Shown in pieces: positions 8,985 to 18,196 of a stretch of 64,000 nucleotides of DNA (the first letter of the stretch is position 1; every line of letters starts with the position of its first letter). The DNA is from Clostridiales bacterium UBA4039 (GTDB lineage: Bacteria > Bacillota > Clostridia > Lachnospirales > Vallitaleaceae). Below the pieces are notes generated by a model. That model was given only the letters and a program-made list of their open reading frames with translations, had not been told where the DNA came from and did no database searches. Made by a program: the position numbers and the translations under genes. The stretch covers positions 15,385 to 79,384 of the forward strand of contig DGAD01000055.1 of assembly GCA_002382805.1 (NCBI GenBank). Reading direction: 5' to 3'.

Positions 8985-11900
8985 ACTTTGACTCAAAAAG
9001 AGAAATTAATGTATCAAGGCGTTGTAAAACCATTGCCATTTCAGCTCTTGTGAGTTCTTTATTCGGACTCATTTTATCATCTGAAGTGCCTTGCAGCAAT
9101 CCTGTCGCCACACAATATCCAATGGCTTCTTTATACGCAGATTGTTCTATATCGGTATACATCATAGGCGCTTCTTTCTGTGGAAGTTGTTCACCTGTTG
9201 CTTCAAATAATACTTGTGCTAATAATTCTCTTGAAATCGGCTGTCCCTCCAATTGCGCTAGCGCTTGAAGCGTTGTCTCTGAAAGTCGTGCGCCCATAGA
9301 CATCATTGGATAATAAGCCCAATGCTCTTGATCATGGATATAACGCTCAAGCGTCTCCTTTGCCAGCGCATTTTTCACGCCACCTATATCATGAATGAGA
9401 AATACCCGGTCTAAAAACGTCATCGTATCTTCAGCTTTTAAAGGTTGGTCTGGATTAAATAGTTCAAGACTATAGCCTTTTACAATCCCTTTTTCTGAAA
9501 GGGCGCTAATGGCATCGTGCGCCCAATGTTCTTTTGGCATATCAGTAAATTCTTTGGCTTCTTCTTTTTGAAGCTTAAGCACTTCAATGGGAATGCCCAG
9601 CTCTTTTAAGAGACTTGGTTTTTTTTGTATTTCGATTAATTGCTTTCTTGTGAATTGACCCAATGTTGCTTCTTCTAACTTCTCAAGGGTAAGTGCATCT
9701 TCTAAAACCGTATAGGAAAACACTTCAACAAATTGTCGTTGTATGTTGTTGCGATGGCGTACATCAAGTTTTTTCCACGTCTGTTCTACCGTTTTACTTT
9801 TGTTTGTATTGGAATGACTCGAATTACCTGTATTACTTCCAGCTCCATCGCCTTCGCCCGTTTCCTTTTCAACAGTAATTTGACAGCTCGATTGTATTGT
9901 AGTATCTGCAACAGCTGTGACCGTTATGGTGACCTGTCCCTCACGCAGTGCGTGCACAAGTCCATCTGTTCCCACCGTTGCCACTTCTTCATCACTGCTT
10001 GACCATGTCATCGCTTTATTCGTTGCACTTTCCGGTAATACGGTCGCCTTTAATTGATGGTTCGTGTTTTCTTTAAGTGCTAGCATTTCATCAGATAATA
10101 CGATGCTATCTACGTCTACCACGGGGGTCCTAGAAAATTCATGGGCACCTATATCTGCTTTTTCTCCTACGTATAGTTTTGTTCCATATATATCCTGCGT
10201 ACCTGAGTCTTCAATGATGATTCCCCCATCAATTGCCGGAGAATTATCTTGAAGCTTAAAGTTGGCAATATTTGCATCCCAAATACTTTGTATCCAAGTA
10301 TCCATCGTGATGCTCTCAGTCTCAGGGCTCACAAGCATTGGATTTTGAGTATTAAGGCCAACATATGGGTTTGGACTTCCCTCAAGCTCTAGAAGTGTTT
10401 GCGGATACATGATATTGTGGGACATATTTGGTGCTTCATAATTTCCTGACATTTCTGAAAACTTTTCAATTGTACCGTCTACATGGACGAGATTATTTTT
10501 GAAGAACATATTGGCGATTTTATCCTCTTGAATAAAATAAGGAAGTGTAATATGTTCACCTACATAAATCGTATTGTTGTAAATTTTAACACGGTCATTC
10601 ATACAAAAAAAGATTTCATTTCCATTTCCATCATTTTGGCTAATATTATATCTAAAGACATTGCCAACACCTGCACTGGTCATTGTCAACAAAAATCCGC
10701 CTTTGTTATTATGGCTGTAATTATATTGATATATATTATTTGTGGTTCCAATATCAAAGTCAAATGCTTCGCCATCATTATATCCATGAATCCCATCATA
10801 CACCTCGTTATATTGTATAATAACTCCATCGGTCTGGTATAACCACAAGCCGGCATAATTTCTTGATTTTGGACACGTACTGTGTCTTCGAACAATATTT
10901 TTTTCCGCAAGTCCCCCTGACGCAATCTCTGCAAGGACAATACCATCTCCATGAATGTCTTCTATGAGATTGTTTCTAAAGACAACATCGTAGTTTTTTA
11001 TGCTCCCTGTATTGCTTCCATTTCTGTATGTCTTTGTACGAAGCCCTTCAATAGCCACATTTTTTATATGCGAGTCTTCTACGCGTATATCTTGAAATCC
11101 TGATGGAATGTCTGTTGCATTTCCTTTTTCATCCCGTGTATCCCCTAAAAAGATAATACCACCGGTTAATTTATCTCCATCACAATCTGTATTAACATCA
11201 TGGACATAGACATCGTTGATGTAAATGTGCTCCACATAGCCGTTACCACCTGCATACACCATGATTCCTGCACGATCTGCGCCGACTATATCAGCACCTT
11301 GGTTTGTCGTTTCTAAACCGTTAACCTCCCAGTAGGATACATTGTATAAATGTATCGCACCTTCTGCTGTCACATTATCTGTCTCTAGGTTGGAGATACC
11401 ATTACCGTTAATAATAGGTCTGCTTGGATTTTCCCCATATGTGTCAACAATGATTGGTGCGTCCGCTGTACCTGAACCTTTCGGTTTAAACTGTCCATTC
11501 CAAACGCCTCCACGTTTAAATAAAATCCGAGTTCCTGGTTGAAATTGAATAGCATTTAGCTTATCTAATGATTTCCATGCGCTTTCTTCACTTAATCCAT
11601 CTGCACCATCATCGCCATTGAAGCTATCTACATAATACGTCCCTGATTCTTGACTTTCAAGTCTTGTTAGCTTAAATTCTTTTTCAACAACATTTTCTTC
11701 TTGGTCAGTTGCAGTGATGCGAACTGTATTTTCTCCTATCATAAGTGGAATATCATATAGATGATCCCCTTTTGTTCGAATCTCTACGCCGTTGACATCC
11801 ACTTTAAGATTAACCACCACCGTGCCATTAACACTTTTTGCTTTAATCAACACATCATAAAGTGTCTCATGTGTATGGACTGACCCTTGTTCAATTCCTG

Positions 11901-13467
11901 ATACTTCTAATGTAGGTGCCGGCAAGCCCTCGACAAAGACGAATTTAGCAGCCTTGTCTATGTCCGTTTCCCTGCTTGCTAAAAACGATCCTTTTTGGTC
12001 ATGTCCGTCTTTTACTTCTAGGGCAAAATAAAGCTTGTCAAGCTTTGCTCCTGATGCCAATTTTTGATTGATAAAGGGTGCAATATCTAAATTCATAACC
12101 GTTGCATGCCCTGTTCTTTGATAACTTACCGTTCCTGCTTTTTCTACGACTGCAGGTGCCGTATTCCAAGTTAATGCATACTCATCAAATTCCGGCACCT
12201 CATAGATATTAATCACTTCTGTTGTTCTGTCTGTTCCCATAAGTTCACGTGCGTAAAGTTGAATGTTGGCTTCTTTAACATAAGGTTCTTCATTGGCTGA
12301 TACATCAAATGCCAGATATGTTCGTCGTTCCATATTGCCTGTGGCAGGCTTTTTTAATAATAGTCCACGAGAATCGTTATTGCCGATTTTATCCGGATTA
12401 TGTTTTTCAATATATGTATCTGCTATAACCGGATATAGCATTGATTGAGAATATTCAACATGATAGGTCAAGGTTTCGGTTATATTGCCTGACACATCTT
12501 GTGCACTAATCTCAATGATATTGTTTCCACTATCTAGAATAATGGTATTCGTTCCATTGACGGCCTCTTGCACTGCATTATTAACCACTAAATTAATGCT
12601 TGGGTTGTCATCATAATTGTCTGCTACGTGTATGTCAAAAGTCAATTCTTTTTCAATCGCTTTGAGTCCGTCATATAAATCTGTCACTTTAAGTGTCGGT
12701 GCTAATTCGTCCTTATATTCACCCTGGTATATATTTAGATAGGGCGTATAAATGCCTCCATCTTTATATTGTGAAAAAAACTGGATACCCGCTTGATCAT
12801 TTAGTGTTTTGGGGTATATAGCTAGTGCAAACTGCAGGTCAGGATTCTCAACGAGTTCATCTTTTAGTGATGTGATATCTATCTCTACCCACTGTCCTTC
12901 ATCCTCTGCAAAAAATTCTTGTTCTCCAATAATATCACTGGTATTTAACGTCGGTGTATTGTTCCACGTCCAGTTTTCCTCACTAATGCTAGGTTTACTC
13001 GTTTTGTAGATTTGCATTATGTCTTGCTTACCACTTCCAAAATGTTCATGCAAATACATCGTGAGCTTTATCCCTGTTACCTGCTCCCAATCAACATCTG
13101 TCGGCATGTCAAACTCCATATATCCTCTTCTAGAATAGCTTTCATCTGCCGACCACTTTGCTTGAATAGCTTCTCTTGGAATGGTAGATGAACCTGTTGC
13201 CGCCGGAGTATCTGCATGTCTTCCTCCTCGAACGGTCGTCCCATAAAGTGCATTAGCGCGAATCGACCCTCCACTTTCAAGGTCAATTGCTGAAGAAGTT
13301 GTTGCTTGAGCCTGTACCGCTCTGACAAAGATTTCTTCGTTGTCTTGCTCCTCTTGTTCTGGTAACGCCGGCTCGGATAATATTTCCTCTTGTGCATATG
13401 TTCCAATACTCTGGAAGCTTAGCATTACCACTAAAAATAGAGCAAGATGTTTTTTAAACTGCTTCAT
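8983..13467 (-). CDS. Large SLH-anchored surface protein with DNRLRE-like and parallel beta-helix regions
   Basis: The 1494-residue product starts with a Sec signal peptide (hydrophobic core LALFLVVMLSFQS). About 70-245 and 345-515 are two DNRLRE-like beta-sandwich modules (repeated YLAFDVSANEEP/YMEFDMP-type strands with WTWNNTP and LTWNTAP). Between and after them are Ig-like segments. About 610-1150 is a right-handed parallel beta-helix (begins YYVDSFNGDDGADG; many N-rich turns), as in pectate-lyase-like proteins and some polysaccharide lyases. Residues about 1165-1240 resemble a bacterial Ig (Big_2) domain. The C-terminus has S-layer homology repeats (FTDMPKEHWAHDAISALSEKG; MYTDIEQSAYKEAIGYC). 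It is probably a cell-surface glycan-binding or lyase protein for the adjacent locus. Catalytic residues could not be assigned. SD AAGGAGG. Confidence 0.8.
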   Translation of the reverse strand: MKQFKKHLALFLVVMLSFQSIGTYAQEEILSEPALPEQEEQDNEEIFVRAVQAQATTSSAIDLESGGSIRANALYGTTVRGGRHADTPAATGSSTIPREAIQAKWSADESYSRRGYMEFDMPTDVDWEQVTGIKLTMYLHEHFGSGKQDIMQIYKTSKPSISEENWTWNNTPTLNTSDIIGEQEFFAEDEGQWVEIDITSLKDELVENPDLQFALAIYPKTLNDQAGIQFFSQYKDGGIYTPYLNIYQGEYKDELAPTLKVTDLYDGLKAIEKELTFDIHVADNYDDNPSINLVVNNAVQEAVNGTNTIILDSGNNIIEISAQDVSGNITETLTYHVEYSQSMLYPVIADTYIEKHNPDKIGNNDSRGLLLKKPATGNMERRTYLAFDVSANEEPYVKEANIQLYARELMGTDRTTEVINIYEVPEFDEYALTWNTAPAVVEKAGTVSYQRTGHATVMNLDIAPFINQKLASGAKLDKLYFALEVKDGHDQKGSFLASRETDIDKAAKFVFVEGLPAPTLEVSGIEQGSVHTHETLYDVLIKAKSVNGTVVVNLKVDVNGVEIRTKGDHLYDIPLMIGENTVRITATDQEENVVEKEFKLTRLESQESGTYYVDSFNGDDGADGLSEESAWKSLDKLNAIQFQPGTRILFKRGGVWNGQFKPKGSGTADAPIIVDTYGENPSRPIINGNGISNLETDNVTAEGAIHLYNVSYWEVNGLETTNQGADIVGADRAGIMVYAGGNGYVEHIYINDVYVHDVNTDCDGDKLTGGIIFLGDTRDEKGNATDIPSGFQDIRVEDSHIKNVAIEGLRTKTYRNGSNTGSIKNYDVVFRNNLIEDIHGDGIVLAEIASGGLAEKNIVRRHSTCPKSRNYAGLWLYQTDGVIIQYNEVYDGIHGYNDGEAFDFDIGTTNNIYQYNYSHNNKGGFLLTMTSAGVGNVFRYNISQNDGNGNEIFFCMNDRVKIYNNTIYVGEHITLPYFIQEDKIANMFFKNNLVHVDGTIEKFSEMSGNYEAPNMSHNIMYPQTLLELEGSPNPYVGLNTQNPMLVSPETESITMDTWIQSIWDANIANFKLQDNSPAIDGGIIIEDSGTQDIYGTKLYVGEKADIGAHEFSRTPVVDVDSIVLSDEMLALKENTNHQLKATVLPESATNKAMTWSSSDEEVATVGTDGLVHALREGQVTITVTAVADTTIQSSCQITVEKETGEGDGAGSNTGNSSHSNTNKSKTVEQTWKKLDVRHRNNIQRQFVEVFSYTVLEDALTLEKLEEATLGQFTRKQLIEIQKKPSLLKELGIPIEVLKLQKEEAKEFTDMPKEHWAHDAISALSEKGIVKGYSLELFNPDQPLKAEDTMTFLDRVFLIHDIGGVKNALAKETLERYIHDQEHWAYYPMMSMGARLSETTLQALAQLEGQPISRELLAQVLFEATGEQLPQKEAPMMYTDIEQSAYKEAIGYCVATGLLQGTSDDKMSPNKELTRAEMAMVLQRLDTLISLFESK

Positions 13468-13539
13468 TCCCTTTTCCTCCTTAAATAGTTTAGTCAGTTA
13501 TTATAATGTACCTATAGAGTATAGTATGCTATTTACACA

Positions 13540-13567
13540 AAAATAAGGGGAAGATTTCCTTCCCCCT
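13540..13567 (-). terminator. Terminator after the SurA/PrsA-like gene
   Basis: On the minus strand GGGGGAAG, loop GAAAT, CTTCCCC is followed by TTATTTTTG. It lies 30 bp past the stop codon of the PrsA-like gene and separates it from the SLH-protein transcript. Confidence 0.75.
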
Positions 13568-13597
13568 AGTAAAACCCGATATCTTTATGCGTAAAAA

Positions 13598-14623
13598 CTA
13601 TTGCATTTGGATATGATTATACTTTTTGAGATTGAAAGTAACAATTGCCTGGTCAACTTTATCTGCCACCATTTGTTCAAAGCGTTCCTCGAATATACGT
13701 TCTTCTATAAATATCTTAGCTTCTTCAAAAAGCACTGTATCGCCTTGTCTACGCTCTAAACAAACCAAAATATATTGTTCTCCATCAAGTGTAATCGGTT
13801 GACTCATCTCATTTGCATCTAGAAGATATGCTTCTTCTTTTAGGCGTTTTTCTAACGCTGACGTATTTTCATCTTTACTTTCATCTTTTCCGTATTTTAT
13901 AATTTTGGTTGAAAGCGCTCCTTGCGTTACATATTTTTCTTCAATCTCACTTAACGTTATTCCTTGTTGTATATCTTCAATCAACAGTCGGACACTATCC
14001 TCTTGGTTCTTCACATCCGATTCTTCCACTGCTATTTGTAATACCTTTAAGTTATCTGGTGAATTATAGTATGTCCCAACATTTTCTTCATATTTTTCTC
14101 TCAATAGGTTTTCTTCTACAGGTGCAGCTGTCAACTTGAATCTTTCTTTTACTTTTAATAGAATCTTACTATGGTATAGCATATACTCTTGGAAAGCATC
14201 TAGCCTATACGCACCATAAGCGCTCTCTTCCCGTTGTATTTTCTTTTTTATCTCTTCATATGTGGAGCCGTTTAATACATTGTATTCTTCTGCGATTTTT
14301 TGTTCTACCTTTATTTGCACAAGTTTTTCCAAAGCATTCTTTTTTGCAACTTCCAAAGGCGTCTCATGATCAAAGACTGTATTCCAAAATCCTTCATCAT
14401 AGTTCGCATCATATTTAGTACAAAAATAGTTCACCGTGAGTGCCTTTTCATCTTGTAAAAACATCTGGAACTCTTCTTCCTGTATCTGTACATCATTAAT
14501 CGTTAAGGCCGCTTCGCTTTCACGAAGTTGTCCCATGAGCTTGACGAAAAATACTAAACCTACTATACAGACAACTATTGCAGCTTTCCATGTCAATTTA
14601 ACTGTTTTCCCTCTTATTTGCAC
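13598..14623 (-). CDS. Membrane-anchored SurA/PrsA-like foldase homologue
   Basis: The product is about 341 residues when started at GTG 14623, which has AGGAGG 6 nt upstream; a longer reading would overlap the upstream gene. It has one N-terminal membrane anchor (AAIVVCIVGLVFFVKLMG), then a SurA_N-like helical region (about 40-190) and a C-terminal section that aligns loosely with parvulin-type PPIases (LLDANEMSQPITLDGEQYILVCLERR). Family members fold or chaperone exported proteins outside the membrane. The gene lies directly upstream of the very large surface protein, so it may help that protein fold. Whether a functional PPIase active site is present is uncertain. Confidence 0.65.
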   Translation of the reverse strand: MQIRGKTVKLTWKAAIVVCIVGLVFFVKLMGQLRESEAALTINDVQIQEEEFQMFLQDEKALTVNYFCTKYDANYDEGFWNTVFDHETPLEVAKKNALEKLVQIKVEQKIAEEYNVLNGSTYEEIKKKIQREESAYGAYRLDAFQEYMLYHSKILLKVKERFKLTAAPVEENLLREKYEENVGTYYNSPDNLKVLQIAVEESDVKNQEDSVRLLIEDIQQGITLSEIEEKYVTQGALSTKIIKYGKDESKDENTSALEKRLKEEAYLLDANEMSQPITLDGEQYILVCLERRQGDTVLFEEAKIFIEERIFEERFEQMVADKVDQAIVTFNLKKYNHIQMQ

Positions 14624-14639
14624 ACTTTTCCTCCTAAGT

Positions 14640-15515
14640 TTAATTAAGAACTTTTTTAAGTTTTTGAATATATTTTTGTTCATGTGTTGTTATATATGTT
14701 TTGTTGACAAATCCATCCAGGCATTTATCTGTCAAAAGCTTCCAACTTTTGCTTTCCTTACCGGGTATAATGGGATAGAAGATAATATTACTGGTACTTG
14801 CCACCTTTGCATCCCCCAAAGTATCTCCGATGAGCAACATATTGTCTTCATCATATCCTAGTTTTTTTAATTGCTTAATATATCTAGTTTTATCATCATC
14901 ATTTTGAGCGAAGAAAAAATATACCTCTTCATCGAGTCCTGACTTTTTCCATTCTGATTTTAAATCATACAACGCATTGGAAGATACCACAACAATATCT
15001 GCAAATGTTTTTATTTTTCTTAAACTTTTACTTACATGGGGAAAGGGCATCATTCCATAAATAAGTTCCTGAATACTTCTATCCGCCTCATGCGACCACA
15101 ATAATGCACGTTCTATAACCGTATCACTGGTTTTATCAAAGGCTTCTTCAAGGCTTTTTAATGTCGGAAAGTTTTCTGCCATTATCCATGCTTTAAGATT
15201 TGCTGTGTCTGGTAAATTAAAATAGTATCTATTCAATTCTGGTCGCTTTTCCAAAGCTTCAAAGATTAAGTATAGTAGCATAAATCTATTTAATCCTCTA
15301 TTTTTTGAATATAAACTCATCTTTTCCGCTTCTTCTCTTACGTATTTTGCTATCGGTTGAAGCTCAAAGCATTTAATCAATGTTGGAATTAAGCATTCTT
15401 TCCACTGAATCTCTAGAGTATTAAAAATAGAACCCTCTAAATTAATACATACTAAAAAATCTTTTTCTTTATTATATTGTTCTGTCATTTCCATAGGTTT
15501 TTCCAATCTATTCAT
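14640..15515 (-). CDS. HAD-fold protein with altered nucleophile motif
   Basis: The 291-residue product has a HAD-superfamily layout. Motif II is VVVSSNA, a Lys-containing region follows, and motif IV is LIGDTLGDAKVA. A helical cap covers roughly residues 45-165. Motif I, normally DxDGT, reads NLEGS near residue 25 (CINLEGSIFNT), so the nucleophilic Asp is Asn and the acid/base Asp is Glu. This suggests loss of normal phosphatase chemistry, with possible retained binding. It is followed 16 bp later by the PrsA-like gene and looks co-transcribed with it. A carbohydrate-locus role is only suggested by context. Confidence 0.7.
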   Translation of the reverse strand: MNRLEKPMEMTEQYNKEKDFLVCINLEGSIFNTLEIQWKECLIPTLIKCFELQPIAKYVREEAEKMSLYSKNRGLNRFMLLYLIFEALEKRPELNRYYFNLPDTANLKAWIMAENFPTLKSLEEAFDKTSDTVIERALLWSHEADRSIQELIYGMMPFPHVSKSLRKIKTFADIVVVSSNALYDLKSEWKKSGLDEEVYFFFAQNDDDKTRYIKQLKKLGYDEDNMLLIGDTLGDAKVASTSNIIFYPIIPGKESKSWKLLTDKCLDGFVNKTYITTHEQKYIQKLKKVLN

Positions 15516-15627
15516 CTATATATTTAATCCTCTCAAAGTACTTAAATACATATTACTTTATTTTTTTTGTCTTTCATAGTTGAATGTTTTGTTCCCATAG
15601 GACAAATAAAAGCCGCTGTCACCTCAC

Positions 15628-15750
15628 TTGACTTTTATACTATAGTGTGTTAATGTGAAGTACAATGTCATAGTGTTAAGAAAAAGACAAGCAACGGTGG
15701 TGCCATGAGCTTTCGTCCTTTGTCCCATTAATTGGGGACAGAGGACTTTT
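15628..15750 (+). promoter_or_regulatory. Short T-box-like attenuator before the NSS transporter
   Basis: A promoter-like TTGACT (15628-15633) with TAATGT 17 nt on gives a leader of about 140 nt. It contains GCAACGGTGGTGCCATGAGC (15691-15710), which resembles the T-box bulge sequence. Next comes a strong hairpin, GTCCTTTGTCCC paired with GGGGACAGAGGAC (15715-15746), and a short T-run. The TGGT would pair with an ACCA tRNA end. No Stem I or specifier loop fits in the space available, so this may be a truncated T-box or another attenuator. Confidence 0.5.
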
Positions 15751-15804
15751 ATTCGTCGCTGCCATCAACATAAACTCAAAAAAATATTATTCAGGAGGCA
15801 TTTT

Positions 15805-17142
15805 ATGGACATTCAACAAGAGCAAAAATCAGGAGGGTTTCGCAGTCGCTGGGGATTTATATTAGCCTCTGTTGGTTCGGCTGTCGGAATGGCAAATGTA
15901 TGGGGATTTCCCAATAAATTAGGAAGTAATGGCGGTGGCGCTTTTTTATTGTTATATCTTCTGTTTATTTTTATTTTTAGTTATGTAGGTCTACCTGCAG
16001 AATTTGCTATCGGACGACGTGCAAAGACAGGTACTTTGGGTTCCTATGAGAATGCATGGAGCACACGAAACGAAAAAGCCGGAAAAGCCGGTGGATTTCT
16101 TGGTTGGTTGCCGCTAGCAGGTTCTATGTGTATTGCCATAGGGTATGCTGTTATTTTAGCGTATGTATTAAAAGCATTATTTAACTCTTTAACCGGAACG
16201 TTAATGACTGTAAATACAGCAACATGGTTTGAGTCGTTTTCACTCACGACTTACTCCGTCATTCCATATCACATTGTTGTTGTCGTTATCACTCTACTTA
16301 CGCTTTTTTTAGGTGCAAAAAGTATTGAAAAAACAAATAAATTGATGATGCCATTATTTTTTATTATCTTTTTGATTTTGGCCATTCGTGTTGCCATGCT
16401 CCCCAATGCTATAGAAGGTTATGCTTTTATGCTTATTCCACGCTGGGAAGCACTTAAAAATCCAATGGTTTGGATTGCAGCCATGGGACAGGCTTTCTTT
16501 TCCTTATCGATTACAGGAAGTGGTATGATTGTATATGGTGCATATTTAGGTGAGGAAGAAGATGTGGTCTCTATCTCTCGAAAAACAGCTATTTTTGATA
16601 CTATCGCAGCACTTATAGCCGCTTTAGTTATTATCCCGGCATGTTTTTCTTATCAACTTGATGTAGGCGCAGGACCCGGACTACTTTTTGTAACGCTACC
16701 GACAATTTTACAAGATATTCCTATGGGACGTCTTTTTGCTATTATTTTATATGTTGCAATGATTTTTGCTGGAATCAGTTCGCTACAGAATATGTTTGAA
16801 GCTGTTGGCGAATCGCTACTTCATAAATATCCAAAACTTAGCCGTAAGGTCGTTCTTTTATTGATGTGTTTGGTCTGCCTAGGTATTGGTGTAAATATGG
16901 AAGCTATCTTCCAATGGGGTCCTTGGATGGATCTTATCTCAATATACATTATTCCCATTGGAGCAACATTAGGTGCTATCTCATGGTTTTGGATAATGAA
17001 AAAGGACGATCTACTTTTTGAAATTAACAAAGGGACTACTAAGCCTCAAGGAAACACTTGGTATTATATCGGCCGATATATCTATGTTCCTTTTGCGATT
17101 ATTCTCTGTTGTGTTGCACTATTTATGAAAGTAGCCTTTTAG
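15805..17142 (+). CDS. Neurotransmitter:sodium symporter family amino-acid transporter
   Basis: The 445-residue product belongs to the NSS (SNF) family of Na+-coupled transporters. It starts with the family signature FRSRWGFILASVGSAVGMANVWGFP, shown here as residues about 12-37, including the unwound TM1 Na+/substrate region (GSAVGMANVWGFP). It has about 11 hydrophobic segments. Bacterial members import amino acids such as tryptophan, tyrosine or leucine. SD CAGGAGG lies 7 nt before the ATG. It is one of few plus-strand genes and forms its own unit between an attenuator-like leader and a strong terminator. The leader suggests control by an amino acid or its tRNA. Confidence 0.9.
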   Translation: MDIQQEQKSGGFRSRWGFILASVGSAVGMANVWGFPNKLGSNGGGAFLLLYLLFIFIFSYVGLPAEFAIGRRAKTGTLGSYENAWSTRNEKAGKAGGFLGWLPLAGSMCIAIGYAVILAYVLKALFNSLTGTLMTVNTATWFESFSLTTYSVIPYHIVVVVITLLTLFLGAKSIEKTNKLMMPLFFIIFLILAIRVAMLPNAIEGYAFMLIPRWEALKNPMVWIAAMGQAFFSLSITGSGMIVYGAYLGEEEDVVSISRKTAIFDTIAALIAALVIIPACFSYQLDVGAGPGLLFVTLPTILQDIPMGRLFAIILYVAMIFAGISSLQNMFEAVGESLLHKYPKLSRKVVLLLMCLVCLGIGVNMEAIFQWGPWMDLISIYIIPIGATLGAISWFWIMKKDDLLFEINKGTTKPQGNTWYYIGRYIYVPFAIILCCVALFMKVAF

Positions 17143-17178
17143 TACATCATTAAAAAATACATATCTAAACAAAATATT

Positions 17179-17216
17179 AAAACCGCAATCAGCCTTCTGG
17201 CTGTATTGCGGTTTTA
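17179..17216 (+). terminator. Terminator of the NSS transporter gene
   Basis: AAACCGCAAT-CAGCC, loop TTCT, GGCTG-ATTGCGGTTTT forms a long stem followed by T residues, 37 bp after the stop codon. Confidence 0.85.
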
Positions 17217-17218
17217 TG

Positions 17219-17335
17219 TTATATGCCCATGATACTTCTTGCCTCTTTTACTGATGCGACCTCTAGACCAAGAACATGTATGATTGCGATAAGCTTTTGA
17301 ACTAATGCATGGTTATATTTCCTATTATTATATAA
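17219..17335 (-). pseudogene. Gene remnant resembling the C-terminus of a BKACE/Kce enzyme
   Basis: A 38-codon open stretch on the minus strand ends in a stop at 17219-17221 and has no start codon or ribosome site in frame. Its product ends VLGLEVASVKEARSIMGI, preceded by NHALVQKLIAIIH. This looks like the last helices of 3-keto-5-aminohexanoate cleavage (BKACE) proteins, whose C-termini typically read like GREIATPAEAREILGL. The upstream part of the gene is missing; the tRNA-Thr terminator lies just before it. I infer a truncated leftover of a deletion or replacement. The family match is from memory and based on about 30 residues. Confidence 0.4.
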
Positions 17336-17360
17336 TTATAACTTAATAACTCTTCGCATT

Positions 17361-17390
17361 AAAAAAAGGAATCTCAAATGAGATTCCTTA
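17361..17390 (-). terminator. Terminator downstream of tRNA-Thr
   Basis: AAGGAATCTCA, short loop, TGAGATTCCTT followed by TTTTTTT on the minus strand, starting 1-2 nt after the tRNA 3' end. Confidence 0.85.
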
Positions 17391-17463
17391 AGCTCCTAAC
17401 CGGATTCGAACCGGTGACCTCATCCTTACCATGGATGCGCGCTACCTACTGTGCCATAGGAGC
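17391..17463 (-). tRNA. tRNA-Thr (anticodon GGT)
   Basis: A 73-nt cloverleaf can be drawn on the minus strand. The acceptor stem is GCTCCTA/TAGGAGC. The D arm starts GCAC and ends GCGC, with an A12:C23 mismatch. The anticodon stem CATCC/GGATG has the loop ATGGTAA (anticodon GGT), and the T arm is ACCGG-TTCGAAT-CCGGT. The discriminator base is U. CCA is not encoded; the terminator starts immediately after. Confidence 0.95.
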
Positions 17464-17495
17464 TTATTACCTACTGCCTTTACTATTATACACAA

Positions 17496-18134
17496 TTATA
17501 CATTTTTTTCAAGTAGTATTTTTTCAACTTTTTTCTTAATACGTTGTAAAGCATTGTCAATTGACTTAATCGGTCGCTTCATAATAGCCGCAACTTCAGT
17601 ATAACTGGTCCCATCGATATATAACTGCAATACTTCTTTTTCAAAAGGACTTAATTTTTTTGTAAGTTCATATTCAATAATATGAAGATTTTCTCGTCCA
17701 ATTAATAGTTCTTCCGGATCCGTTACTTTTTCGTTGGATACAGAATCAATTAATTCCGGACGGTCCTCTTCATCTTGATACGACGGTTTGTTCAAAGATA
17801 CATATGTATTTAGCGGCATATGTTTTTGACGTGTTGCTGCTTTAACTGCAGTTATCATCTGTCTAGTAATACATAAATCTGCAAAGGAAAAAAAACTGGC
17901 TTCTTTATTCGGATTGTAGTCACGAATAGCCTTGAATAAGCCAATCATCCCTTCTTGTATAATGTCTTCTTTGCTTGCTCCCATTAAAAAATATGTTTTG
18001 GCTTTTTTTTCAACAAGTAACTTATACTTATTCATTAAAAAATCTATGGCTAAATCATTGTCTTGACGAATCTGCTCAACCAACTCTTCATCTACCATTG
18101 ACTGAAACGCTTCTAACTGTTCTAACTGCTCCAA
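17496..18134 (-). CDS. sigH: RNA polymerase sporulation sigma factor SigH
   Basis: The 212-residue product closely follows SigH of Firmicutes, the alternative sigma factor for the transition to sporulation. Region 2 shows AKTYFLMGASKEDIIQEGMI and the core-binding/-10 helix CITRQMITAVKAATRQKHMP. Region 4 carries the HTH YTEVAAIMKRPIKSIDNALQRIKKK. The start is TTG (18134) with GGAGG 7 nt upstream. It sits downstream of rlmB as in other Firmicutes (rlmB-yacP-sigH order), but with no yacP gene between. Its presence supports a sporulating lifestyle. Confidence 0.92.
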   Translation of the reverse strand: MEQLEQLEAFQSMVDEELVEQIRQDNDLAIDFLMNKYKLLVEKKAKTYFLMGASKEDIIQEGMIGLFKAIRDYNPNKEASFFSFADLCITRQMITAVKAATRQKHMPLNTYVSLNKPSYQDEEDRPELIDSVSNEKVTDPEELLIGRENLHIIEYELTKKLSPFEKEVLQLYIDGTSYTEVAAIMKRPIKSIDNALQRIKKKVEKILLEKNV

Positions 18135-18196
18135 GTCATCGCCTCCACTCTAACCTTATCTATTATTCATTCATGTTTAACGTACAGTATAACATG

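Noticed and set aside
17391..17463. tRNA-Thr as an active phage attachment site
   Set aside because: No integrase and no repeated tRNA 3' end was seen nearby; only a gene remnant flanks it.
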